A model generated the notes under the pieces. That model was not told the origin of the DNA. It ran no database searches and worked only from the letters and a program-made list of their open reading frames with translations. Both the position numbers and the translations under genes were made by a program. From positions 1 through 5,874 of the forward strand of contig USKR01000093.1 of assembly GCA_900555215.1 (NCBI GenBank): 5,874 nucleotides of DNA, given 5' to 3'. This document shows positions 1-5,786 of the stretch, piece by piece. Origin of the DNA: an uncultured Ruminococcus sp. GTDB lineage: Bacteria; Bacillota; Clostridia; Lachnospirales; Lachnospiraceae. Position 1 is the stretch's first letter. Each line of letters begins with the position of its first letter.

Positions 1-195
1 CGTCAGCGCGCTCCCCGCCGCGCCTGTTTTCATCTCAATCGAATATACGCCGGTCAGTTCTGAACTTCCGGCATCCCCGTCTTCAATGCCGATAACAGCA
101 AGTACAAGCAGGATGAGGACTGCCGTTACCCGTTCCACCCTGTGGAATACTTCTGACGCTCTCCATCCCCCGTAAATCTTTTCACACCACTCCAT
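1..195 (-). CDS. Unrecognised membrane-anchored protein, N-terminal 65 residues (cut by window edge)
   Basis: I do not recognise this protein. Reading leftward from an ATG at 195, the frame stays open for 65 codons to the window edge, so its C-terminus is missing. It begins MEWCEKIYGGWRASEVF and has one strongly hydrophobic stretch at about residues 23-37 (VTAVLILLVLAVIGI). Arginines at 12, 19 and 22 precede that stretch and acidic or small residues follow it. The positive-inside rule therefore suggests a short cytoplasmic N-terminus, one membrane anchor and the rest outside the membrane. The start is supported by a purine-rich ribosome binding site (AAAGGAAAGGG) ending 5-6 bases upstream. 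It lies downstream of the purB terminator on the same strand, so it probably belongs to a separate transcript. No function can be given. The frame is short and could be spurious, but the ribosome binding site plus the hydrophobic segment make a real gene more likely than not. Confidence 0.6.
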   Translation of the reverse strand, partial: MEWCEKIYGGWRASEVFHRVERVTAVLILLVLAVIGIEDGDAGSSELTGVYSIEMKTGAAGSALT

Positions 196-217
196 TTTGA
201 TCCCTTTCCTTTCTACA

Positions 218-244
218 CCACAACTATATGTGGAAATAATTTCC
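218..244 (-). promoter_or_regulatory. Two overlapping inverted repeats upstream of the partial membrane-protein gene
   Basis: In the gap between the purB terminator and the partial gene at the left edge there are two short palindromes. One is CCACA-6-TGTGG (218-233). The other is GGAAAT-A-ATTTCC (232-244), which shares two bases with the first. On the minus strand the first contains TATAGT, a possible -10 element, but I see no good -35 at 16-18 bases, so the promoter call is weak. CATATAGT also vaguely resembles a sporulation sigma -10. A regulator-binding site or promoter for the gene at 1-195 is plausible but unproven; the repeats are short enough to occur by chance. Confidence 0.25.
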
Positions 245-270
245 ATCAGCTTTCCCAGGATAAGGTATCA

Positions 271-309
271 GAGAAAAAGGAATGCCGCAATCCCCTGCAA
301 CATTCCTTT
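271..309 (-). terminator. Intrinsic terminator after purB
   Basis: On the minus strand, 27 bases past the purB stop codon, AAAGGAATGTTGCA (309-296) pairs with TGCGGCATTCCTTT (289-276) around a 6-base loop GGGGAT. This gives a 14-bp stem with two U-G wobbles. The 3' arm runs straight into a T-rich tail, reading TTTTTCTC from the last stem bases. This is a classic Rho-independent terminator placed to end the purB transcript. Confidence 0.88.
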
Positions 310-336
310 GCGCTTTTCTTAGATTTTCCGCCTGTA

Positions 337-1770
337 CTAAACGTTGATCTCTGCCTTCAATCCCAGCTCGTCCTCATTTTCTTTGAGCAGCGGGTAAATA
401 ACATTTTTCAGGTATGCGTCTACCTGTTCCTTTGCGCGTCCCACATATTTTGCGGGATCCATGGTCTTTTTCAGATCTTCAAGGCTCAGGTTAAACGCCG
501 GATCCGCAGCGATGAGCTCCAAAAGATTATTTTCCAATCCCTTTTCCTTTACATTCCTTCCGGCTTCCATAGAAAGCTCACGGATCCTCTCGTGGAGTTC
601 CTGACGGTCGCCTCCTGCCTTTACCGCATCCATCATGATATTTTCAGTTGCCATAAACGGAAGCTCGGACATCAGGCGTTTCTCGATCACCTTCGGATAA
701 ACCACAAGTCCGTCTACCACATTCAGGCACAGATCCAGGATACCGTCAATAGCAAGGAATCCTTCCGGAACGCTGAGTCTTTTATTTGCAGAGTCGTCCA
801 GCGTTCTCTCGAACCACTGTGTTGCAGATGTCACTGCAGGATTCAGCGCGTCGATCATCACATAGCGCGACAGGGACGCGATACGCTCGCTGCGCATCGG
901 ATTCCTCTTATATGCCATAGCGGACGATCCGATCTGGGTCTTCTCAAACGGCTCTTCCACTTCCTTTAAATGCTGAAGCAGACGGATATCATTTGAAAAC
1001 TTGTGTGCGCTTGCCGCGATCCCGGCAAGAATGTTCAGCACTCTTGTATCTACTTTTCTTGAATATGTCTGCCCCGATACAGGATAGCACGCTTTGAATC
1101 CCATTTTTTCCGCGATCATGGGATCGATCTTGTCGATCTTCTCCTGGTCGCCGTCGAAAAGCTCCAGGAAACTTGCCTGCGTACCTGTCGTTCCCTTTGA
1201 CCCCAGGAGCTTTAAGCTGCCGAGCACATAATCCAGATCCTCAAGGTCCATGGCAAATTCCTGCATCCACAGGGTCGCTCTTTTTCCTACCGTAGTAGGC
1301 TGGGCCGGCTGGAAATGCGTAAAGGCAAGCGTGGGCTGAGCCTTCTGTTCCTCCGCAAATTTTGCAAGCTCCGCGATCACATTGACCAGCTTCTTACGCA
1401 CCAGTTTCAGAGCCTCAGACATGATGATTATGTCTGTATTATCCCCTACATAGCAGGACGTTGCCCCAAGATGGATAATGCCTTTTGCCTTCGGGCACTG
1501 CACGCCGTAAGCATAGACATGCGACATTACATCATGGCGCACAACTTTCTCTCTTTCACGGGCCACATCATAATTGATATCATCCGCGTGGCTTTTGAGC
1601 TCCTCGATCTGCTCGTCTGTGATATTGAGTCCAAGCTCCTTCTCCGTCTCCGCCAGCGCGATCCACAGTCTTCTCCATGTACGGAACTTTTTGTCCGGTG
1701 AAAAGATATACTGCATCTCCCTGCTTGCGTAGCGCTCGGAAAGAGGGCTTACATAACGGTCATTTGACAT
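337..1770 (-). CDS. purB: Adenylosuccinate lyase (long, animal-like type)
   Basis: A 477-residue cytosolic enzyme of the fumarase/aspartase superfamily. It releases fumarate from SAICAR to give AICAR in IMP synthesis, and from adenylosuccinate to give AMP; the family is a homotetramer with active sites shared between subunits. Visible motifs: RHDVMSH at 78-84 (His79), THFQPAQ at 151-157 (His152, the likely general acid), KGTTGTQASF at 192-201, and the superfamily signature GSSAMAYKRN at 281-290 with catalytic-loop Ser282 and Lys288. As I recall human ADSL, its His86, His159 and Ser289 match with a constant offset of 7. The length, and blocks such as QWFERTLDDSAN and ELPFMATENI, also resemble the animal enzyme more than the roughly 430-residue B. 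subtilis PurB. Ala285 stands where many homologues have Pro. The start is supported by AAAGGAG nine bases upstream. purF lies 157 bases upstream and a terminator follows. Confidence 0.97.
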   Translation of the reverse strand: MSNDRYVSPLSERYASREMQYIFSPDKKFRTWRRLWIALAETEKELGLNITDEQIEELKSHADDINYDVAREREKVVRHDVMSHVYAYGVQCPKAKGIIHLGATSCYVGDNTDIIIMSEALKLVRKKLVNVIAELAKFAEEQKAQPTLAFTHFQPAQPTTVGKRATLWMQEFAMDLEDLDYVLGSLKLLGSKGTTGTQASFLELFDGDQEKIDKIDPMIAEKMGFKACYPVSGQTYSRKVDTRVLNILAGIAASAHKFSNDIRLLQHLKEVEEPFEKTQIGSSAMAYKRNPMRSERIASLSRYVMIDALNPAVTSATQWFERTLDDSANKRLSVPEGFLAIDGILDLCLNVVDGLVVYPKVIEKRLMSELPFMATENIMMDAVKAGGDRQELHERIRELSMEAGRNVKEKGLENNLLELIAADPAFNLSLEDLKKTMDPAKYVGRAKEQVDAYLKNVIYPLLKENEDELGLKAEINV

Positions 1771-1779
1771 ATTCCTGAT

Positions 1780-1786
1780 CTCCTTT
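1780..1786 (-). promoter_or_regulatory. purB ribosome binding site
   Basis: AAAGGAG on the minus strand, nine bases before the purB ATG at 1770. It fixes the purB start and lies outside the foldable part of the leader, so it looks constitutively accessible. Confidence 0.85.
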
Positions 1787-1806
1787 ATCCTCTATACTTA
1801 TCTCAT

Positions 1807-1870
1807 GATCCCTGTGTCCGCCAGACGTGCCGGTCTCTTTCCGTCTCCGCTTCACAGGCGTACCGGGATC
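1807..1870 (-). promoter_or_regulatory. Foldable leader upstream of purB, with two competing helices
   Basis: In minus-strand RNA, CCUGUG (1858-1853) can pair with CACAGG (1816-1811), enclosing a smaller helix AGACG (1846-1842) with CGUCU (1827-1823). GAUCCC (1870-1865) can alternatively pair with GGGAUC (1812-1807). The alternative uses bases 1811-1812, which also belong to the first helix, so the two pairings partly exclude each other. No T-run follows, so this is not an attenuator of the usual kind. It matches no riboswitch class that I recognise: I see no purine, PRPP or glutamine riboswitch core. It may simply be a stable 5' untranslated region. Confidence 0.3.
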
Positions 1871-1879
1871 TGTCCGTCT

Positions 1880-1911
1880 ATTATAGTAACATTCCCGCTC
1901 CCAACAGGCAA
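1880..1911 (-). promoter_or_regulatory. Possible internal sigma-A promoter for purB
   Basis: The minus strand carries a perfect TATAAT at 1885-1880, about 110 bases before purB, but without a good -35 at 16-18 bases. An overlapping reading has better geometry: TTGCCT (1911-1906), 17 bases, then TACTAT (1888-1883) preceded by TGT, an extended -10. Each hexamer of that reading matches consensus at 4 of 6 positions. Either way transcription would begin near 1873-1877 and give purB a leader of about 100 bases. The site starts only about 17 bases past the purF stop, so purB may be read both from here and by read-through. Confidence 0.45.
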
Positions 1912-1923
1912 CACTTTCTTGCC
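1907..1923 (-). other. Small hairpin just after the purF stop codon
   Basis: GGCAA and TTGCC form a 5-bp stem with a 7-base loop, beginning four bases after the purF stop. No T-run follows on the minus strand, so it is a poor terminator. It could protect an mRNA 3' end or be fortuitous. It overlaps the proposed -35 of the purB promoter. Confidence 0.3.
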
Positions 1924-1927
1924 AAAC

Positions 1928-3355
1928 CTACTCAAAGGCATGGCTGATATCACATCCCGGCACTTCCATCGGATAATTTCCCGTAAAGCAGGCATCGCAG
2001 TATTTCAGATCTCCAGCCATATCTTTCAGCTTTGAGACCTCCATATATCCGAGAGAATCCGCGCCGATCATTTTCCTGATCTCTTCTGTTGTATGGGAAT
2101 GGGCGATCAGCTGTTCATCCGACGGCACGTCCGTGCCGAAATAACACGGATGCAGGAACGGCGGGGAGCTGATACGGACATGGACCTCAACGGCTCCGGC
2201 ATTTTTCAGCATCTTAATGATATTCGCGCAGGTGGTGCCTCTGACAATAGAATCATCCACCATAACGATCCTCTTCCCCTTTACGACCTCCGGTATCACA
2301 TTCAGCTTGATTTTCACACTGGACTCCCTGTCGCTCTGTTTCGGCTTGATAAATGTCCTTCCCACATAGCTGTTCTTGTGAAATGCCATGCCGTAAGGGA
2401 TACCCGAACGCTCGGAATATCCTTTCGCCGCCACCAGCCCGGAATCCGGCACGCCCACCACAAGGTCCGCATCCACCGGATAGGACTCCGCCAGCGCTTT
2501 TCCTGCCAGGATACGCGCATGGTAGACATTCACACCATCGATCGTGCTGTCCGTGCGGGCGAAATAAATATACTCAAAAATACATCTTGCATGCTGTTCC
2601 TTTGGGATTGCCATACCCATATCCGAGGCGATCCCTTCTTTTGTGATCGTCACGATCTCCCCGGGCTGCACATCCCTTACAAACTCCGCATCCACTGCTG
2701 CAATGGCACAGCTCTCGGAAGCCAGAAAATATGTGTTATCTCTTTTCCCTATACAGAGCGGCTTCAGTCCGAACGGGTCTCTGGCTCCGATCATCTTTCG
2801 GGGGCTGATGACTGCCAGGGCGTAGGCGCCCCGGATCTTTTTCATTGCATTTTTCACTGCATCCTCCGCGGTCTTTGTATTCAGCCGTTCCCTTGCTATA
2901 TGATAGGCGATGACCTCGGAATCGATAGTCGTCTGAAAAATGGCTCCCGTATACTCCAGCTCGCGCCTTAATTCTACCGCATTGACAAGGTTCCCGTTGT
3001 GTGCGATGGCGAGAGTGCCCTTGACATAATTAATGACAAGCGGCTGGGCATTCTCTACCCTTGTCCCCCCAGCCGTAGAGTAACGGACATGCCCCACTCC
3101 CAGATTGCCCTTCAGCTTTGACAGCTCTTCTTCGTCAAACACATCGTTGACAAGTCCCAGGCCTTTCCTGGACAATACTTTCCTCTCTCCAAACGTATCG
3201 GTCACCGCGATGCCGCAGCTCTCCTGTCCTCTGTGCTGGAGTGCAAAAAGCCCATAATAGATGGACGCGGCAACGTCGCGTCCATCCAGGTCATAGGCTC
3301 CAAAGACCCCACATTCTTCTCCTGTTCCTGTGGTAATATATTCATATCGTGTCAT
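1928..3355 (-). CDS. purF: Amidophosphoribosyltransferase (glutamine PRPP amidotransferase)
   Basis: A 475-residue cytosolic enzyme for the first committed step of purine synthesis: glutamine + PRPP + water give 5-phosphoribosylamine, glutamate and pyrophosphate. The N-terminal half is an Ntn-type glutaminase. Residues 1-14 form a propeptide, and Cys15 in EECGVFG becomes the N-terminal nucleophile after cleavage. GHVRYST (88-94) and AHNGNLVNA (118-126) are glutaminase-site motifs. The C-terminal half is a type I phosphoribosyltransferase with the PRPP loop VMVDDSIVRGTT (364-375). Cys258, Cys404, Cys453 and Cys456 (CDAC) match the four [4Fe-4S] ligands of the B. subtilis enzyme, so this is the oxygen-sensitive, iron-sulfur type. 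The start is supported by AAGGAG ten bases upstream, which overlaps the stop codon of the ABC ATPase gene. With a 14-base gap, purF is almost certainly co-transcribed with the importer. Length is normal and there is no frame damage. Confidence 0.98.
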   Translation of the reverse strand: MTRYEYITTGTGEECGVFGAYDLDGRDVAASIYYGLFALQHRGQESCGIAVTDTFGERKVLSRKGLGLVNDVFDEEELSKLKGNLGVGHVRYSTAGGTRVENAQPLVINYVKGTLAIAHNGNLVNAVELRRELEYTGAIFQTTIDSEVIAYHIARERLNTKTAEDAVKNAMKKIRGAYALAVISPRKMIGARDPFGLKPLCIGKRDNTYFLASESCAIAAVDAEFVRDVQPGEIVTITKEGIASDMGMAIPKEQHARCIFEYIYFARTDSTIDGVNVYHARILAGKALAESYPVDADLVVGVPDSGLVAAKGYSERSGIPYGMAFHKNSYVGRTFIKPKQSDRESSVKIKLNVIPEVVKGKRIVMVDDSIVRGTTCANIIKMLKNAGAVEVHVRISSPPFLHPCYFGTDVPSDEQLIAHSHTTEEIRKMIGADSLGYMEVSKLKDMAGDLKYCDACFTGNYPMEVPGCDISHAFE

Positions 3356-3365
3356 TTAGGTCCCG

Positions 3366-3372
3366 CTCCTTA
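3366..3372 (-). promoter_or_regulatory. purF ribosome binding site fused to the upstream stop codon
   Basis: The minus strand reads TAAGGAG: the TAA stop of the ABC ATPase gene (3372-3370) forms the first bases of the purF Shine-Dalgarno sequence, ten bases before the purF ATG. A ribosome terminating on the ATPase gene sits on the purF initiation site, which favours translational coupling. Confidence 0.8.
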
Positions 3373-4155
3373 TTGATTTGTAAAACGTGATAAAAACTGT
3401 TTTGTCCGCTCTTCCCGCGGATTCTCAAACACATCCGCCGGAGTTCCCTGCTCCATGATACATCCTCCATCCATAAAGATCACCTGGCTGGATACATCTC
3501 TCGCAAACGCCATCTCATGTGTAACAATGATCATTGTTGTCTCCTGGTCCGCCAGTCCCCTGATCACTTTAAGCACCTCTCCCGTGAGCTCCGGATCAAG
3601 CGCTGAAGTAGGCTCGTCAAAGCAGAGAATATCCGGTTTGAGCGCCAGGGCACGGGCGATCGCGACCCTCTGGCACTGACCGCCGGAAAGCTGGTGCGGA
3701 TAATTGTCCACACGGTCCGACAGCCCCATCTGGTCCAGAAGGATCTTTGCCTCCTTCTCGATCTGTGCATGTATCTCTTTCTTTCTTGCTTTATAATCCG
3801 GTTTTTCTTTCTCCAGGAGTTCCTTCGCCAGCATTACATTCTGCAGCGCGGTATACTGGGGGAACAGATTGAACGACTGGAACACCAGCCCGAAATGGAG
3901 TCTCTTTCTCCTGATCTCATTTTCCTGCATTGTAGCAGGATCATCCGCATCGAAAAGCGTCTCCGCGTTTACGCGGATCACGCCTCCATCCGGCCGCTCC
4001 AGGAAATTCAGGCAGCGCAGAAGTGTCGTCTTTCCGCTTCCCGAAGATCCGATAAGAGAGAGCACCTGCCCCTTTTCCAAAGAAAAACTGATATCTTTCA
4101 ATACCTCAGTATTCCCAAAACTTTTGCTTACATGCTGTACTTCCAATATCGCCAT
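3370..4155 (-). CDS. Polar amino acid ABC transporter, ATP-binding protein (GlnQ/HisP family)
   Basis: A 261-residue ATPase subunit that dimerises on the cytoplasmic face of the permease and powers amino-acid import. All core motifs are present: Walker A GSSGSGKTT (36-44), Q-loop Gln93 in VFQSFNLFP, ABC signature LSGGQ (156-160), Walker B ILCFDE (176-181) with Glu181 as catalytic base, D-loop SALD (184-187) and H-loop His213 (VTHEM). The residue after LSGGQ is Cys161, where the family usually has Gln. The protein is about 15-20 residues longer than typical GlnQ because of a lysine- and glutamate-rich insertion around 111-136 in the helical region. The start is supported by AGGAGG eight bases upstream, overlapping the permease stop codon (TAGGAGG). 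It is the third gene of the importer and is followed at 14 bases by purF. The family is certain; the substrate is not. Confidence 0.96.
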   Translation of the reverse strand: MAILEVQHVSKSFGNTEVLKDISFSLEKGQVLSLIGSSGSGKTTLLRCLNFLERPDGGVIRVNAETLFDADDPATMQENEIRRKRLHFGLVFQSFNLFPQYTALQNVMLAKELLEKEKPDYKARKKEIHAQIEKEAKILLDQMGLSDRVDNYPHQLSGGQCQRVAIARALALKPDILCFDEPTSALDPELTGEVLKVIRGLADQETTMIIVTHEMAFARDVSSQVIFMDGGCIMEQGTPADVFENPREERTKQFLSRFTNQ

Positions 4156-4163
4156 ATGCTCCG

Positions 4164-4170
4164 CCTCCTA
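4164..4170 (-). promoter_or_regulatory. ATPase-gene ribosome binding site overlapping the permease stop
   Basis: The minus strand reads TAGGAGG: the TAG stop of the permease gene (4170-4168) merges with a perfect AGGAGG, eight bases before the ATPase ATG at 4155. This is the same arrangement as at the ATPase-purF junction. Confidence 0.85.
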
Positions 4171-4848
4171 TCTGAAATACTCCAGTTTTTTCTCTAACCG
4201 TCCCAGCAGGACAGTCAGGATGCCGTTAAAGATCAGATAGTACACTGCCGTAAAGAACAGAGGCCAGATCACGCCCGCAATCCCCATATTGCCTTTCATA
4301 AAGGACTGACCCGCCCAGATGATCTCCTGGAGAGCAATAATACGCGAAAGGGAAGTATCCTTCACCAGTGTGATGATCTCATTTGACATAGGAGGGACGA
4401 TGCGCTTGACCATCTGAAGAAGTTTGACCTTAAAAAAGATCTGCCTCTTTGTCATGCCCAGTACAAGTCCTGCCTCTTCCTGCCCAGCCGGAACTCCCTG
4501 GATCCCTCCCCGGTAGATCTCCGAAAAATAGCAGGAATAATTGAACACAAACGCAACAGAAGCCGCAAGAAAACGGCCGCTTTCACCTCCGCCCCATATA
4601 TTGTTGCCCATCAATCCGGGCATAAAATATACGATCAAAAGCTGGATCATCAGAGGGGTTCCCCTGATGATCCACACAATAATCTTTGTAAAATAACTTA
4701 GCGGCTTAAAGCGGGACATTGATCCGAATGAGATGATCAGCCCCAGCGGGATCGCCCCCAGAAGCGTCACGAAAAACAACTTTAGTGTCTGCAGAAATCC
4801 CACATTCAAAGCCTGAACGACAATTGGAAATTGTTCTGTAAATGTCAT
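4168..4848 (-). CDS. Polar amino acid ABC transporter, permease (HisM/GlnP family)
   Basis: A 226-residue inner-membrane subunit. Hydrophobic stretches at about 20-42, 53-78, 92-110 and 187-216, plus a less hydrophobic one near 165-180, fit the usual five-helix topology. RGTPLMIQL (62-70) and LVKDTSLS (161-168) are typical of this family. The cytoplasmic EAA loop that contacts the ATPase is at about 120-145 (GQEEAGLVLGM, conserved Gly131); its end reads KLLQ where most relatives have a Leu-Pro-Gln, so the usual proline is missing. Only one permease gene is present, so the channel is probably a homodimer. The start is supported by a modest GGAG seven bases upstream. It lies 49 bases after the binding-protein gene with no hairpin between them, and its stop overlaps the ATPase ribosome binding site. 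Confidence 0.95.
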   Translation of the reverse strand: MTFTEQFPIVVQALNVGFLQTLKLFFVTLLGAIPLGLIISFGSMSRFKPLSYFTKIIVWIIRGTPLMIQLLIVYFMPGLMGNNIWGGGESGRFLAASVAFVFNYSCYFSEIYRGGIQGVPAGQEEAGLVLGMTKRQIFFKVKLLQMVKRIVPPMSNEIITLVKDTSLSRIIALQEIIWAGQSFMKGNMGIAGVIWPLFFTAVYYLIFNGILTVLLGRLEKKLEYFR

Positions 4849-4897
4849 GATATAACTCCGTCTGTCAGTTTATTTTTCAAAGTCCGTCGCAGCAGGA

Positions 4898-5704
4898 TTA
4901 CTGAATCAGCGCAGCCTGTACGCCGTACTTCTCAGCCAGCTCCTGAATAGATCCATCCTCATAGCATGCGGTAAAGAAATCATTAAGTTCTGCCGTAAGG
5001 TCAGATCCCTGTCTGAATCCCACGCCGTATTCCTCGCTGTTTAAATGTACTGTATATGTAAGATCCGCATAGCTTGTCCCTTCTCCGATCATAGCCGCTG
5101 CCATAAGAAGGTCAATGACCGCCGCGTCAGAAGTACCTGCCGCCACTTCCATCAGTGCATCTGCCTGCGCGGTTACCGGCGTGACGTTCAGTTCTCTCGC
5201 CTCAAGCTCCTCCTCGCCGGCGCTTCCCGCCTCAGCGGCAAAGCTTAAATCTTTCAGGCTGTCCTCATCCTGATACTGGTCTGCCACATCTGAAGGTACT
5301 ACAACGACCTGAGCGTTTTCAAGATATGCGTCCGTACAATCCATGGAGCTTGTCACTTCCGGCGTAAGGGTCATTCCATTCCACACGCAGTCAATCGTTT
5401 TGCCATTGAGTTCCAGAATCTTATTTTCCCAGTCGATCTCAACAAATTCCACTTCAACTCCGAGTTCCTCCGCAAATGCCTTTGCCAGGTCAGCGTCAAA
5501 GCCGATCCACTCGCCGCTCTCATCCTTGTAGTCCATGGGCTCGAAATTCGTGATTCCCACAACCAGAGTGCCTTTTTCTTTTACATAATCCATATCGCTT
5601 GTCTCAGCGGTGTCTCCGTCTGATCCGGCTTTAGAACCGCATCCCGCAAGCATGGTGGCAGCAAGTCCTGCACAGAGCAGCATACTCAATACTCTTTTCT
5701 TCAT
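4898..5704 (-). CDS. Amino acid ABC transporter substrate-binding lipoprotein (SBP family 3)
   Basis: A 268-residue extracytoplasmic binding protein. Its signal peptide is MKKR followed by a hydrophobic core and the lipobox LAGC, so Cys22 should be lipidated and anchor the protein to the membrane. A short Gly/Ser/Asp/Thr-rich linker follows. The mature domain has the family 3 pattern: VVGITNFEPMDY (48-59), GFDADLAKAFAEELG (68-82), WNGMTLTPE (108-116) and Asp198 in AAVIDLL, which aligns by position with the ligand amino-group-binding aspartate. Val117 occupies the place where glutamine- and histidine-binding proteins usually have the arginine that grips the substrate carboxylate, so specificity should not be copied from GlnH or HisJ. 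The start is supported by AGGGAGG five bases upstream. First gene of the operon, directly behind the main promoter. A polar amino acid, perhaps glutamine given purF downstream, is the likely ligand. Confidence 0.95.
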   Translation of the reverse strand: MKKRVLSMLLCAGLAATMLAGCGSKAGSDGDTAETSDMDYVKEKGTLVVGITNFEPMDYKDESGEWIGFDADLAKAFAEELGVEVEFVEIDWENKILELNGKTIDCVWNGMTLTPEVTSSMDCTDAYLENAQVVVVPSDVADQYQDEDSLKDLSFAAEAGSAGEEELEARELNVTPVTAQADALMEVAAGTSDAAVIDLLMAAAMIGEGTSYADLTYTVHLNSEEYGVGFRQGSDLTAELNDFFTACYEDGSIQELAEKYGVQAALIQ

Positions 5705-5717
5705 GATTTCCTCCCTC

Positions 5718-5731
5718 GCCGGAAAACCGGC
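5718..5731 (-). other. Small GC-rich hairpin immediately before the binding-protein ribosome binding site
   Basis: GCCGG and CCGGC form a perfect 5-bp stem with a TTTT loop. The stem ends one base before the AGGGAGG that initiates the binding-protein gene. It is too short for a terminator. It may tune initiation or protect the mRNA 5' end. Confidence 0.45.
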
Positions 5732-5759
5732 ATTTACTTCTTTTCTCTACCAATGAGTC

Positions 5760-5772
5760 ACTGTACTACAGT
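5760..5772 (-). promoter_or_regulatory. Candidate operator palindrome just downstream of the start site
   Basis: ACTGTA-G-TACAGT on the minus strand is a perfect 6-bp inverted repeat with a single central base. It sits at about +9 to +21 relative to the predicted transcription start of the ABC importer-purF operon. That position would suit a repressor that blocks initiation or clearance. It does not match the B. subtilis PurR box or the CodY box as I know them. The regulator is unknown. Confidence 0.5.
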
Positions 5773-5786
5773 AAAGTTACCCTTGC

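Noticed and set aside
592..1701. Plus-strand open frames opposite purB (592-969 and 1315-1701)
   Set aside because: Both are antisense to a fully intact purB, and neither has a convincing product.
1771..1927. PurR box or intrinsic terminator between purF and purB
   Set aside because: No CCGAAC-like PurR sequence is visible, and the only hairpin after purF (1907-1923) is 5 bp with no T-run.
1805..2035. Plus-strand 76-codon frame spanning the purF-purB gap
   Set aside because: Half of it is antisense to the purF 3' end, and I see no good ribosome binding site or recognisable protein feature.
2093..2971. A 292-codon open frame on the plus strand
   Set aside because: It lies wholly opposite purF, which has every catalytic and cluster residue. 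The translated product has no recognisable domain and is rich in the His, Arg and Cys expected of an antisense reading.
3694..4240. Plus-strand open frames opposite the ATPase gene (3694-4197 and 3869-4240)
   Set aside because: They overlap each other and the well-supported ATPase and permease genes; antisense by-products of coding bias.
337..5704. A mobile element, phage or defence system
   Set aside because: All complete genes are household metabolism or transport, with consistent operon structure; no integrase, transposase, direct-repeat flanks or repeat array is visible.
5705..5780. Riboswitch (glutamine, purine or PRPP class) or T-box in the operon leader
   Set aside because: The leader is only about 76 bases and I find none of the conserved cores, nor a terminator/antiterminator pair.
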